Shown here: piece after piece, positions 9,414-20,844 of the stretch | How positions within the stretch are numbered: the stretch's first letter is position 1 | Layout of the letters: every line of letters starts with the position of its first letter | Assembly (NCBI GenBank): GCA_036897095.1 | Contig: JAYMSP010001359.1 | Span: forward strand, 1-32,996 | DNA length: 32,996 bases | Reading direction: 5' to 3' | DNA from: Plantago elongata | Lineage: Eukaryota > Streptophyta > Magnoliopsida > Lamiales > Plantaginaceae | The notes under the pieces: model-generated | What the model was told of the DNA's origin: nothing | The model's database searches: none | The model's input: only the letters and a program-made list of their open reading frames with translations | Position numbers and translations under genes: made by a program

Positions 9414-11000
9414 ATTTATAAATCAAGATATATCTAGCCTTTTCTTCCTTGACATCATCTTCAACTATATATCATGTGTGTATTTTCCATCTGGGAGTAC
9501 GTATATATCTCAAAAATCTAAGTACTTGGGCACAAGCCACATGTATAGTGTATTATAGTGTTTATACATACGGATAAGATTCAATTTCACTCTTTAATAT
9601 AAATTAGACTAAGATAAAATTCGAGAATTAATGAGAGATCAGTCCTTCTTAGTTCTCAGTGATGTTATTCAATTCATTTTAGTTCGAGTTAAATCGTTAT
9701 GAGGTAAATGTGAGGTTGGATTGTCCAGTGTTCCAAGGCAAGACAGGTTCCAAGCCGTGGTGAGTTTCAAGGGAAGCTGGGTTCCTAGCAGTGGTCAATT
9801 AGGAGTGAAGCTTACTTGTAATCTGCAAGAAAGAGGGAAGGGAAGCTTACGGTTGTAGTAGATGAGCCTTGTGAGGCTTTGGTTCTCAAGTCTTTCATAG
9901 TTGAACCTGTATTGGACGTCAGACTCACTTTTAGGGCCTCAAGTCTTCTAATCGTGCTCGATCGATGAGTTGGATTCATTTTAGGTCATAAGAGCGGGGG
10001 CGGATTATAATATACATATAACTTTTATGACAATGGATGTTTTTTCTTTCTATTTTTCAACTATATTGTTGTTTCTATGTAAGTTACAATATTTGAGTAA
10101 AATGTATAATAAAATATAACTTGCAAATCATAGTAAGCTCAGAAAATGAATATTGAACTGTTATTTTTGCCCGACTCAAATTAATTTTGCTATTGAATCA
10201 AATTTATGATATCATCACCATTCTTCGTTTGATTTTGATTAATTAAAAATTTAAAAAAAAAAAAGAGTACAGAAGTAGTACTAACTACATTACCCATAAA
10301 TAGCAATGGTACCACATCGAGTTTAGCATCCCGGAGTTGATTGGTGTGCCAGCTTTCTCTACTTCACAACTGCTACGTGTAACCTTTCCCATTTTATCGC
10401 CGACATCCAATTTTCCTACCTGGTGGCGTTCTGTTTATGTCATCCATGATCTCTCAGTATTTACTTCTCTTCACGTGAGATTGTCTTCATATAATCTCAC
10501 ATGCCACCACATATCATGGAACTATGCAAGGAACTTATTTTTTTGCACCTAGTTTGTGGGTTATTGCTATGTAATCTTTTTTGAAACGATAAAAGTGAAT
10601 CGAGCTTATTGCTAGGTATGTTATATTGTTTATGATTGCTGATCTTGAATTACATACTATGCAAAACGGTCAGAAAGTTCAATCCAATCTTTGGTCTCAG
10701 TCACCAAACCGAAATATTGGCACCCCCTCAAAACAGATGTGCATATGGCAAATGATCATTCTTGAAAAGGGTGAGAAACTAAGAATTATGAAATGACAAC
10801 GAGTCATTTACTACAAACCAAGTCCCCAAAGTATTTAGACAATGCAGTATCAACCACCAACTGATGACTATAGCAAAGAGTTTTTCAAGATCAAGTTTGG
10901 ATCTTGCACAATAAATCAGCACCAATTGTTTACTTATGCATCAATATATACAGACATGACAACATCCAACATTTCAAAGATAGGCGAGATATAAATTAAG
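9414..11000. other. Intergenic DNA downstream of the BSD gene
   Basis: No gene is recognised. The segment 9700-9990 has nearly balanced base composition with short similar words (GGTTCCAAG, GGGTTCC, GGAAGCTT) and may be old transposon or non-coding transcript sequence. A 71-codon frame at 10337-10552 has no features I can support. The right part probably includes the 3' UTR of the BSD gene (- strand), with a TTTATT (AATAAA on the - strand) at about 11000. Confidence 0.45.
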
Positions 11001-11118
11001 TTTATTCACAGAAGTAAAAGACCGAATATTATGTGCCGTACATGATTAATCAGCCACGTAAAGGATGTCAGCCAATCTGATCCCTTAGTGTTGCAGGGGA
11101 TTGACTTCCAATGTGTAT

Positions 11119-14100
11119 TTATTCGATCCTAACCCAATCTCGTGAATCCTTATCAGAACTGTCATTTGATTTTCTATAAGTTGCAGGAATATCTCCATCA
11201 TCATCTTCAAGATCACTAAATGAGACATCATCCTCGTCCTCAATAGGGACTGTGGCATTGGTACGGGCATTAGTACTGGCTGTACCAATTTCTTCAGTTT
11301 CTTCTTCCTTTAACCAATCATCTGCATCATCTTCATCTTTATCGGTAACATTTGACAAACTAGATTTCAAATTCTGGTCTTTCACTTCTTGGCGAACATC
11401 TTTTTCACTCTTGCTGTCAATCTGGATTTCAGTACTCTTGGCTAGGGCCTTCACTGGTTCAGAAGTTGAAATGCTTGTTTCAGTGTCAAATGACTTGTTA
11501 CTCTCTTTATCAGAACTTGGAGATGGCACAGAGGAGAGCTCTTCATGACGCGATGCAGAAGTTTCATCAGATTTGGGGTACTCTTTTTCAATTGTAGACA
11601 GATTCTTTGACTCTGGTGCGAGAAACTCCCTGGCTTTCATTATCTGAACAGGAAGCCAGATGGTCAGCATAAGTGAAAAGATGAACGAAAGCCCAAGTTG
11701 ACTATTCATGAAACAAATTCACAGGTGCCTGTTCCTCCAGCAGTAAAATACAGTATAAGAGAGCAGATTAGTGAACACACTTCTGGAAACTACTACTGGT
11801 GCTTCAGAAAAGGAAATCAGTTGAACATAAAAAATGAATAACATGTAGTTAAGGTATGGAATGCAACTCTCAGCATGTGGAACGAGAACCAAATGAAAGA
11901 GAGAAAAAAATGTGAAAAGGAGAAGAAAGCAAATTGTGATTAACTAAACGACTTCGTTTTACTTGAAGATACATAAAAAGGCTTGTTCTGCAGAAAAAAC
12001 ATCCAAGTTCTTCCTCCCATTCTAACTAGATCAAATAGAAAGTATGTATGTCATGAAGTAAAAATAAACACCAACTTAGTAACCAGAATTTCCACCAGAC
12101 AGGCACGTGAATATGCTCACAAAAGGTAGGTAACTGAACTCTTCAAATAACTACGGTTTATCTCCTAAATTTGCTTATTCAACACACTGGCTGGCAAAAT
12201 AAGACTTCAGAAAGAACTGGGTTACCCTGGAGATTGACACATTGAGGAACAACATTGTGCAAAAGCAAAAGCATGGATTAATGCCCTTTGTTAGTAAAGA
12301 AAAATTATAACATAGATGTCCAATTGATATAATATCCCAAAGCAAGAAAAATCATATGCTAATTCCTACAGATGGTTGTTACATTAGTAGATGATCAACA
12401 TTTAGTTTGGCCTACAGGTCTTGCTTGAAAAAACTTCTAACTTATCACTGCAAGATGGTTGGACGAAGAGTCAGATAAGAGTAGCTTTCAAGATAATCTC
12501 GTTTCTGTTTGCAAAAGGTGCTATAATGCAAATCAGATTAAGCTTCAAGAATCAGAGCAAGTTAAGTCCATCTTAGCTGATCCTCTAACAGTTACGCTGG
12601 CATATTATTTTCAGATAATCAGAAGCTAGAATCAATCTTGCAGACACAATATTTAATTCAGATAAGCAATATCACGTTCAACTAATTTGTAGCAAACATC
12701 ACTTGAGCTGAAAAAGCCCACACAAACACCTTTCTGGTCTCACATTTTCTTTCCGTGCATATTCTGATCAACAATAAGCTTCTTTATTACGTTTGTTTCT
12801 AATAATTCGTCCATGAACAAATCTCACTAAGCAGTAACCTACGTATTGGTTATGATATGAATCGTAAGCTTCTTTATTAGTACGATTGTTTCCAAGACTT
12901 CCAACATCAACCAATCTCACTAAATAGTAGCTACAACTTTGTCCTGATATGACCCCACAATATCCATTATCATTATATACAATACTCCCTCAGTCTCTGT
13001 TTCATCTCCCCGTGGGCCGGGCTCAGATCTAAGAACTAAGTAATTAATTAGGAGAAATGGTGATAAAGTAGGAAAAAAGAGTGAATAAAATATGACAAAT
13101 AGTGAATAAAGTAGGAGAGATAATGTATAAAGTAGGAGAGATATTTTCCATTTAAGAGATGGGAAGATGAAGTTGGGATGGCCCAAAACGGAATGCGGGA
13201 TGATGAAACTTGGACGGAAATAGTATATATCAAGTAAAATAAAAAAATTCCTCATGCCTCCTCACACAGACGTTAATATCCAACTCACTGTCTCCAAAGA
13301 AATATTTCACATAACTAGAGAGGAAGATCTCCACGTGTCTATGAAAATTAAACAAAACAGACCACTGAAAAGAAGTGCTCTGACCAAAAAATAATCAGTC
13401 AATACAACTAAAAGAAACTCTTCCATCGCGAATCAAGTATCCCAATACTTAAATATACATGTTTCCCGGGATAGGTAATGTTCCAGATCAGCATAGACAG
13501 AATGAAAGTCTTGCAGGTAACCAGCTTATAAATTTATCTCCAATATGAGAAGGAATTGCGTTGTAGTTGCTTTTGACATGAAATGATTATATTAGCAGGA
13601 AACCATCACAATGATCACGAGACAAAATAAACTAGAAATTCATCTCCAGTTCGGAATAGGACTATCTGTCAACTGTGCATCAGTTGCAATAATGAAGCAC
13701 AAATAATTGGATTCTTCAAGAAGTTGCTTCTTGCAACATGAAAATGTAAGAACAACAAGACAACTGTAAACAAATGCAATCGCCAACACAAATAATAAAA
13801 GAGGAAGAGAGAGGTACCTGTGGTGTTGATAAAACTTCGGCATCTTGTTTAATTAGTCTAGGATAGACAAGTAGAAAATAAATCATCCAGAAGCAACTTT
13901 CAGTCATGAATCCAGGGCAAAGCTCAATTCTCAATGCAGCTAATTCAGGAGCAAGTCTCTCGACAGCCAGGGCATGTTCTTGTTGGGAATCAGACAAAGT
14001 AAAACCTATAATCACAGAGATCAAACCAAATCCATGGAGTTATAAGACCTCAAAATAACCCGCCATTCAACAAAAATAGTACAACAATTTACAACTGAAC

Positions 14101-15006
14101 GGAGTACCAATCGCTTATTATTCAACTACACTACGTAATACATGCAACACATAAACAGCAGGTCCGATAGTCAATCGATTCAGTGATAGAAACACATGCT
14201 AAACAACTTAGTAACGTACTACATGGTGCCCAACTTAGATATAGTATGAAATTCAGAGAAATGGATCTATCTTCCACTTGAGATGATCTGAACTTAATCA
14301 ACTGCCTTATTCGATTAAGATACTTCGGGTTAAAAATTAAACTACTCACAGCATCATCTTCAAGTGATAAGTAAAAGAACACACTAAAAACATCAAACTA
14401 CTGTTCTATTCTATCAACACCATAAAGTGACAAGTCAAAACTCAATAAAATTGAAACTCGAAACAATCAACTCATCAAATCGAATCCAAACGCACCGAAA
14501 TCACGACCAGCATCCTCAGGCAATGGAAAATCCAACCAAGTCTCCGGATGCAAAGCCAAATTCCTGGCAAAAGCCACAACATCATCAGTAACTCCAACTA
14601 CTCCTGCATACCCCTCTCTCTTCACATCTTCATCATCCTCCTCCTCCTCATCCAGCTGCAGAAAGCTAGAAGCCGCTTTAGTAATCTCCGACACATTAAT
14701 ATTGTTCGAAAGTCGTGTAATCCCGCTCCTGAACTTCTCCCCGATCTCAACGAAGTCCGTCCGGATCCCCGATGACGAATCCGGATCCTCCAGTGACTCA
14801 GATCTCGTAGCAGGAGGGGGAGGGGCCAAAAAGGAAGCGACGCCCCAAAATTGGCGAGTTAGGGTTGTGGTGAGCTCAGAGAGGTCCTCTTTGACGCCTC
14901 GTGGAGAGGAGGATTCGTCTGGTTGAGGTTTTGTTTTGGGTTTAACGTCGTCATCATCGTCGTCGAGCTTGAGCGAGTTGGCGATCGATCGAGCTAGCCA
15001 TGACAT
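11119..15006 (-). CDS. BSD domain-containing protein (415 aa, three exons)
   Basis: Exon 1 is 15006-14472, exon 2 is 14005-13818 and exon 3 is 11643-11119. Intron 1 (14471-14006) is phase 1 with a weak donor GTTGAT and acceptor TATAG. Intron 2 (13817-11644) is 2174 bases, phase 0, with donor GTACCT and acceptor CAG. All three frames join exactly and rebuild the family's domain. The product begins MSWLARSIANSLKL, then an acidic run of aspartates, a proline/serine linker, a middle region ending WLDFPLPEDAG, and the BSD domain (residues about 180-250). The domain shows QQEHALAVERLAPELAALR and the hallmark Phe-Trp pair in ESCFWMIYFLLVYP. The C-terminal tail is Ser/Glu-rich and acidic, with DDWLKEEE, DVSFSDLEDDDGDIP and a final DSRDWVRIE. 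BSD domains occur in TFIIH p62 and synapse-associated proteins; the role of the plant family is not settled. Length and ends look complete. Confidence 0.88.
12985..13223. mobile_element. Stowaway-like MITE in intron 2 of the BSD gene
   Basis: TA flanks the element at 12983-12984 and 13224-13225. The left end is CTCCCTCAGTCTCTGTTTCA. The right end, reverse-complemented, is CTATTTCCGTCCAAGTTTCA. The interior contains several diverged GTGAATAAAGTAGGAGAGATA units. It is a 239-base non-coding element. Confidence 0.8.
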
Positions 15007-15316
15007 TGTGAGGTGAGAATGGAGATCGGGTCGGTCGGTGCAATTGGATCCGATTGGTTATTGGTAGGGAATTGGGAAATCACAGAGTGGCTATAATGAT
15101 GGACAACTCTGTTTGTTTGTCGTGTGTGTGATAATTTACTTCACAAACCAATGATATTTGGAATATAATACCTTGAAGGAGTATTAAGGAGAGAAACCTC
15201 TATTTGCACCTTGCCCGCCATATTTATCACTAATTCTGTATAACAACCTACTCGGATCATAAACTTTAGATTATCTATCGTCATTCGTCACTCATTAATC
15301 AAGGTTTTGTTCTAAC

Positions 15317-15560
15317 TAGAGGTGTATTTCGAACCGAACGAACCGAATAATAATCTTAACAAATGTTCTTTCGTTCGATAAATAGTGTGTTCAGATTGTG
15401 TTCGTCGAACACTAAAAAAACCTGCTCGTGTTCGATTCGTAAAAATTTCAGATAGTTCATGTTCGTTCGTAAGTGTTCGGCTGTTCGGTTCAATTGTGTT
15501 CGAATAGTTCGGTTCGAGCGTTCGTTTGTTCGTCTGTGTTCGAAAATACTAAAAAAAACC
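15317..15560. repeat. GTTCG-rich array, probable subterminal region of a hAT element
   Basis: The stretch begins TAGAGGTGTATTTCGAACCG and holds about twenty GTTCG or CGAAC words in both orientations within 240 bases. Dense short motifs next to a TAGAGGTG-like end suit the terminus of a hAT transposon, and a decayed hAT transposase lies just to the right. I could not find the partner terminus or an 8-base target duplication. Confidence 0.45.
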
Positions 15561-16524
15561 AAAACTCATTCAAACTCAAGTAATAATAATACAAAAAAAA
15601 TTTAAAAATTCAGGATGAAGAGTTTAAGAGTTATAAACCATTGCAAAAGGCAAATAGATTGCAATATTAAGCCAATAATTAAACTACAAATTAAGCAATT
15701 CAAGTTAATTCATAAGTTTAGAGGTCATCAAAATTAGCTATGAAGTTTGTCACACATCTATAATATCAAATTATATAAAACAAGATGGGTGACAACTGTA
15801 TAAAAGAATTCACATCCAATCTTCTTCAGCTCCATCAAATTAGCAATAACCGTATTAGTTATTATCTTAAATGGTCACCAACAGTTAACAATATACTAAA
15901 TGAACAACATCACTTAACAATTCTCCAAATGTAAATTCAATATTAATGCAAAAGGTCTAAATCCACATTCATGGATCTCTATTTCATGCACATCTCTATG
16001 CTCATAAAAGTTTTTAAATAGCCTAAACAAATTCCAGAAAAGTCAAAGATTCAAGATCAAAATTGAGTGCTTACTACTTAGAAATAGCAAAGTATATAAA
16101 ATTTAGCATTCACACTAGTATTTTCTTTACAGCTTCAAATCTTAAATTAATTCATTGATAAAGAAGATAAGTAGAATCTAGTCCACAAAAGGCAGATCCA
16201 ACTTTCCAACAACAAACACTTTAAGCATGATTCCCTCACAAGTTAAACTTGCAGCTTCAGATATAAACTTTAAGCTTGTCAGTAATAAGTTACTGTTGAA
16301 GTAATAACACACTTGCACCAAAAAAATTGAAGGACTTTTAATAAAAGATTTTTCCTCAATGGATCTTGATGTTTATATCAATCATAGACCCGTTCAGAGA
16401 TTGGGTAGTACAACCTCCAATGAATTTTGTGATTTCTACATATTGAGAAACCCAAAAAAAATTAATTGAACACATAATAAAATTGTATATAATTAAACAA
16501 TTAATAGAGATTTAAAATTTATAC
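15561..16524. other. AT-rich non-coding part of the hAT element
   Basis: No reading frame or repeat of note is seen between the GTTCG-rich array and the transposase remnant. It is most likely 3' non-coding sequence of the hAT element or old insertions in it. Confidence 0.4.
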
Positions 16525-18126
16525 CTTATCCTTCTTCTTTATACCATGAAGCTTGCGGCACCAATCTCCAGTACACACCAACATTTCAACCGTATATGGC
16601 GCCAAAGAAGCACGTTAAGTGTCAAACACTCTAGTTCCGGCACTAAAAGTTGCTTCTGAAGCCACTATGCTGATTGGAATGGCTAAAACATCTGCAGCCA
16701 TTCTTGAAAGAATTTTGTATTTGGTAGATTCTTTTCACCACTTCAATGCATCCAATTTCACAATATCAACGCCAGTTGCATTATTTTGGGTTAGCAAGCC
16801 GTCTTCAAAGTAAGCGTCTAATTCATTCTTTTGTGTTTGAGCACCATTCACAAAAGATATTTGACTACGAAATTGACTCAAACTTTTAGAACATGTTGGT
16901 GTTACTGAAGAACTAATTTGAGAACTAATTTTTTTAAGGAGCTTTTCCAGGCAGCATAACTCACAAGGACATCCAACTCAATGACAAAAAAAAAAGGAAA
17001 AAAAACTAATATTATAGAAGGGTAACAGAAGTGAGAATTACAAAAGTAAAGCATAATCATACCTGTAGAACATGATGGTGTTACTGAAGTAGTCTTCCTT
17101 CCAAGCTAAGATGATTTGGATCGAGACCTTGAACTTGAACATGAAGAACCTGAATACATTTTTTCATATTCACTGTATAGTGAATAAAGTGCTACTCGAA
17201 CCTCCATTTTATTTGTCTCAACTTCATCTAATGGATAAATTCTAGGAAAACAGTGTTCAATGACAAGCATTTTCATTTGTGGATCTAGAATCAGCTATGG
17301 ACATAAGCAGATTACACTCACCTCAATAATTATCAAATTTTAGCTTCATATTTGCAACCATGTTCACTATAAATTGACCTGCATCGATAGCCTTACTATC
17401 CAAAAGCTCTTTAATCTTACAAACTTCTACCAAATACAAATTTGCAGTTGGATAATCACTGCATGACATCACGTGAGTTGATTCCCTAAATGCTTGTAAA
17501 ACTGAACATTCCTTTTTAACCTTTACCCAACCTTCTTCATCGGGACATAAAGCAAATTCTCTGTCTCTTCCTTTATAATTTGAAAAACACTCTTTAAACT
17601 TATAGCACACACTAACATCTCAAAGGTAGAGTTCCACCTAGTTTTGCAATCATAGAGAAGTACCCTATCCGGCAAAGAAGTTTGTTTGACCGCTTTTACA
17701 AACTCCAAGCGTCGAGAGTCAGTTGTTTATGTAATCCACATCATCTCTAATAGTATCGACTATCTCGGTTGTCATACTCAGACCATCTTGAACTAGAAGA
17801 TTGAGGATATGGGCACACCATCTCACGTGAAACAACCTGCCTTGAAGAGGTAATGATCTGGTTTTTGAAAATGTGGACTTCAAACTCCTGATACAAATGC
17901 CATTGTTTCTTGCATTATCATCTGACAAAGAATAGACCTTGCTCTCGAGCTCCCAACCTCTTGAACATTTTAAGATCTCATCGGCAATGATAATGCCTGG
18001 TCGAGGCGGTGGAAGATAAACGAAGTTTAGTACCCTGTTGGTCCAGATAACGAGAAAGGAAGAGACTATGGGGGGGGGGGGGGGAATTGTCTTTTCAAAC
18101 TTTTGTCGATAAACACTATTTCTCAT
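16525..18126 (-). pseudogene. hAT transposase remnant (RICESLEEPER-like), broken
   Basis: Reading right to left on the - strand, the segments match hAT transposases in order. First, 18030-17720 has SLSDDNARNNGICIRSLKS and GRLFHVRWCAHILNLLVQDG. Next, 17708-17520 has LLYDCKTRWNSTFEMLVCA. Then 17610-17323 has the helical region ending MVANMKLKFDNY. Segment 17290-17100 has MLVIEHCFPRIYPLDEVE and VRVALYSLYSEYEKMYS. Finally, 16830-16525 has the C-terminal dimerisation region, with RMAADVLAIPISIVASEATF. Several frameshifts and stops break the frame, including a TGA inside the Trp-Trp pair of the dimerisation region. The N-terminal BED zinc finger and the first catalytic part are missing. It cannot encode active transposase. 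Confidence 0.8.
18070..18084 (+). repeat. Run of 15 G
   Basis: This is an uninterrupted guanine run inside the hAT remnant. It reads as a proline stretch on the - strand. It may be a recent slippage expansion, or its length may be affected by sequencing error. Confidence 0.7.
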
Positions 18127-18199
18127 AAACTGGTGAGGAGACTTAACCTTATATCTTCAAAAAACTTGTGCAATCTTCAGTCTTCAAATATTCGATTAA

Positions 18200-18807
18200 A
18201 ATCCATTGCTAGACGAGGTGGTACTAGACATGATGTCGATACGAGAGCTGGACGAGATGATTGACGAGGAACAGGGCAACCACAAGGATCACGGATGATG
18301 AGCAAGCAAAGTCAGCAGGTGATCAAGAACATCGGCAGGCTAGAGGCTGGGATCAAGTCGAACTTGGGCAGGACAAACTGTTGGGTCGAGTGGGAGAACG
18401 ATTTCAATTGTGTGGCGCGCAAGAAACCGATCGACAGTGGGTCAATCGGTGCGGCAACAAGAAATCGGCAATGGCTTTCCGACCGATGCAGATGGAAGCC
18501 ACAGATAGACTGTCGACAGACAATTGATTTCGGCGGGAGGCAAAAGGCGCAGGTCGAACAGTGGGTTCGATCTTGTGCGGGAAATAAAGGCTTTTTGTCG
18601 AGAGGAGATGATCACGGTATAGAGTAGGGAGCGAAAGGATCGTAACTTATAATGATACCATAAAAAAAATACTTTCTGAGAAGTATAAACAAGAGTTTAC
18701 AAGAGTATATATACAAGAGTAGTCTACCTAAACCTAACTACACTAGATATCTAACTAAGCTAGATTACTAATTATACTAGAACTATGCTTCTAATCTAAT
18801 ATTCACA
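18200..18807 (-). mobile_element. Copia 5' LTR, leader and gag start (fragment)
   Basis: On the - strand a 147-base LTR-like piece (18807-18661) starts TGTGAATATTAGATTAG. It is followed at once by TGGTATCATT (18660-18651), a Met-tRNA primer-binding-site type sequence of plant copia elements. A GC-rich leader follows, then an ATG at about 18233 opening MSSTTSSSNG, typical of a copia gag start, which stops soon after. The LTR has the same layout and similar TTAGATTAGAA words as the 165-base LTR of the copia element at 24996. The rest of the element is missing, because the hAT remnant begins next to it. Confidence 0.6.
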
Positions 18808-18959
18808 TAATGTTGCGGGTGGTTGAGGACTTGAGAGAGAATCGTAGAGGAAGAATATAGTTAAGGGATTGTAAATAGAGTTTAGGGTGAAATCTGGGCT
18901 TTTGCTTTTGAAAAGATAAATGGGCCATGTTTATTGACACAGTGTTAGGCCCATCTCAT

Positions 18960-20230
18960 AGTGAAACATAAAAATGTATTTTAACTAAATTGTTATTATA
19001 ATTGCATTTGAATAAAACTTTGAAAAAAATACAACACGGGTTAAACATAATTTAAAATGTTATAGTTTTGAAAACATTCATATAAATTTAAAATACAAGT
19101 TAGGAATTTAAGAATCAAATGTTGTTGATTTAGTTTGTGTTGAATATTTATGCGTTTTTATAGTTTTAAGAGGTGTTTTAGTGTAAAAATGCAATGTTAT
19201 GATTTTAAACTTCAATGTTAATATCTTTAGCATGTGGTGTATATTTTTTTCATGTTATAGCTTTATTAGGTATTGTAATAGTTTAAAAAACATTGTTATT
19301 GCTTTAAGCATCTAAGTTACAAGTTTTTAGATTGTGTTGCATGTTTATGCTTTCCTATAAATTTAAGATACAATGTTATAGTTTTATAAGGCACTATAAT
19401 GGTTTTTAAGTAATAATGTTACCGTTTTTAGCTTGTGTTAAATATTTCTGCTATGTTATAGTTGTAATAGTCATTGATATAGTTTTAAGAGGCATTGCTA
19501 TGATTTTATGAATCAATGTTATATTTTAGCTTGTTTTGCATGTTCCTTTGTATTTAATTAAGGTGATATTTTCAATGGGAGTTATGATTTTAATTAAGTT
19601 AATTTATGTTTTAAACAGGTGTTGATGATGACATCGAATGTGATAATATGTCTTTAAAAAGTTATTGCGGTGATAAAGCAACAAGTACCAACAACGAAAT
19701 ACAGGAAGTCGAAGTGCACCAACAATTTTAGTCGGAAACAACTATATGTTTGTATACATAAAACACATTGGATGAACCTTTATTGCTATTTTTTTGATGT
19801 GAGAATATATGTTTGAAACCTTTGAACGATTGAATATGTCAATATTGTAATGTCACGTGTTTCAAAGTAACTTACTTTAAGGTTGTTTATTGATATTCTA
19901 ATGGCATTCATGATATTCTTGTTTAATAGTGGTCTAATTAGACTGCCATCTAAAACTATAACAAATCATTTTAAAAATTAACATTTTGCTCTTTAAAATC
20001 AACACATCTCTCTTAAAAATTAATAAAAGAGGTCAAAATTATGATTGAAATATCAAATACTAACGCATTAAAACCAACACATCATCTCTTAAAACATTAG
20101 TAAAAAAACGTTAAAACTATAACTAAAACTTTCAATGATAATAACTTAAAATCATAACATAATCTATTAAAAGGTATAACCAAAAAGTTTATCTCGGCGG
20201 TTTTTAAAAACCAAAACAAACATGATTTTT
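18960..20230. mobile_element. AT-rich block with oppositely oriented motif arrays, probable non-autonomous DNA transposon
   Basis: The left half (about 19040-19550) holds many GTTATAGTTTTAA-type words on the + strand. The right half (about 19945-20200) holds the reverse complement, TTAAAACTATAAC type. The two arrays flank a central segment with an exon-like piece at 19619-19731. Opposed subterminal motif arrays are typical of transposase-binding regions of DNA transposons. I could not locate exact terminal repeats or a target duplication, so the limits are approximate and the superfamily unknown. Confidence 0.45.
19619..19731 (+). pseudogene. Exon-like segment inside the AT-rich block
   Basis: After a pyrimidine-poor but AG-ending acceptor-like TTTTAAACAG, a frame runs 37 codons to TAG at 19729-19731. 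It starts VDDDIECDNMSLKSYCGDKA. Its base composition is clearly less AT-rich than its surroundings. It may be the last exon of a captured gene or of a lost transposase. I do not recognise it. Confidence 0.35.
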
Positions 20231-20305
20231 CTATTTAAAAAAAAAATTACTCTTTCTAAAACTTTAGCTTTTATTATTTAACAAAACAATACATAGAAGA
20301 ATTAT

Positions 20306-20464
20306 GACGCTGATTGGTATAGAATTTGAATGGGTATTTGGATGGATTTTGGTGAAATTGTGTTTGGAATGGAATTGAAATGGAGGTATTTAAAGTGTAT
20401 TTTAGACCTAATTATTATTCATCGAGCCAAATGAACCGATTACAATTATATGGCAATCAACCCC
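20306..20464 (+). mobile_element. Tourist-like MITE, family GGGGCNGATTGG
   Basis: It starts GACGCTGATTGG and ends ATGGCAATCAACCCC, with the family interior GAATTTGAATGG and GGAATTGAAATGGAGGTATT. It aligns end to end with the elements at 23671 and 24283. The target duplication is not clean. Confidence 0.7.
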
Positions 20465-20844
20465 TAGATGATTTATGTGTCAGAAATGTTAGTCTCGATG
20501 TATACACATGAGGATAAATTGTGTCCGAAATGTTAGTTCTGGATTGATCTATGGTTTGGGGTTGACATATTGATTTCCCAATGAATGCCTGCTCCGAATT
20601 TTGAAGAATGTTGATGAATCCAGCAAGATTGTAACAGGTGAACAACACCGGAATCTTTAAACGAGCTCGGTTTACTAATTAAAACCATTTACACACTAGT
20701 GCAAATTTGTTTCAAAGGAATGCAAGTATTTTTTATTATAATATACACTATAAATTAAACTGCAGTCCAAGTATATGCATAATCATATAATCCATCTCTT
20801 AAAAATGAGATATATTACCATACCAAAATTAGTTTACAATTACA
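20465..20844. other. Non-coding DNA between the MITE and the LINE 3' end
   Basis: No gene or clear repeat is seen. On the - strand this is where the 3' tail of the LINE should lie; T-rich runs near 20730 could be its worn poly-A tail. Confidence 0.35.

Noticed and set aside
13716..14382. Separate small - strand genes in the BSD locus
   Set aside because: The 13818-14005 part is exon 2 of the BSD gene, and the frame at 14131-14382 lies wholly in intron 1 with no homology.
15317..15560. CRISPR-like or satellite array from the GTTCG words
   Set aside because: The words are short, irregularly spaced and in both orientations, with no constant spacer length; a transposon subterminal region fits.
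16619..16813. 64-codon + frame
   Set aside because: It is the antisense shadow of the hAT C-terminal dimerisation region on the - strand.
18261..18627. + strand frames of 88 and 110 codons in GC-rich DNA
   Set aside because: The segment reads better on the - strand as the leader of a copia element between the primer-binding site and the gag ATG; the + frames match nothing known to me.
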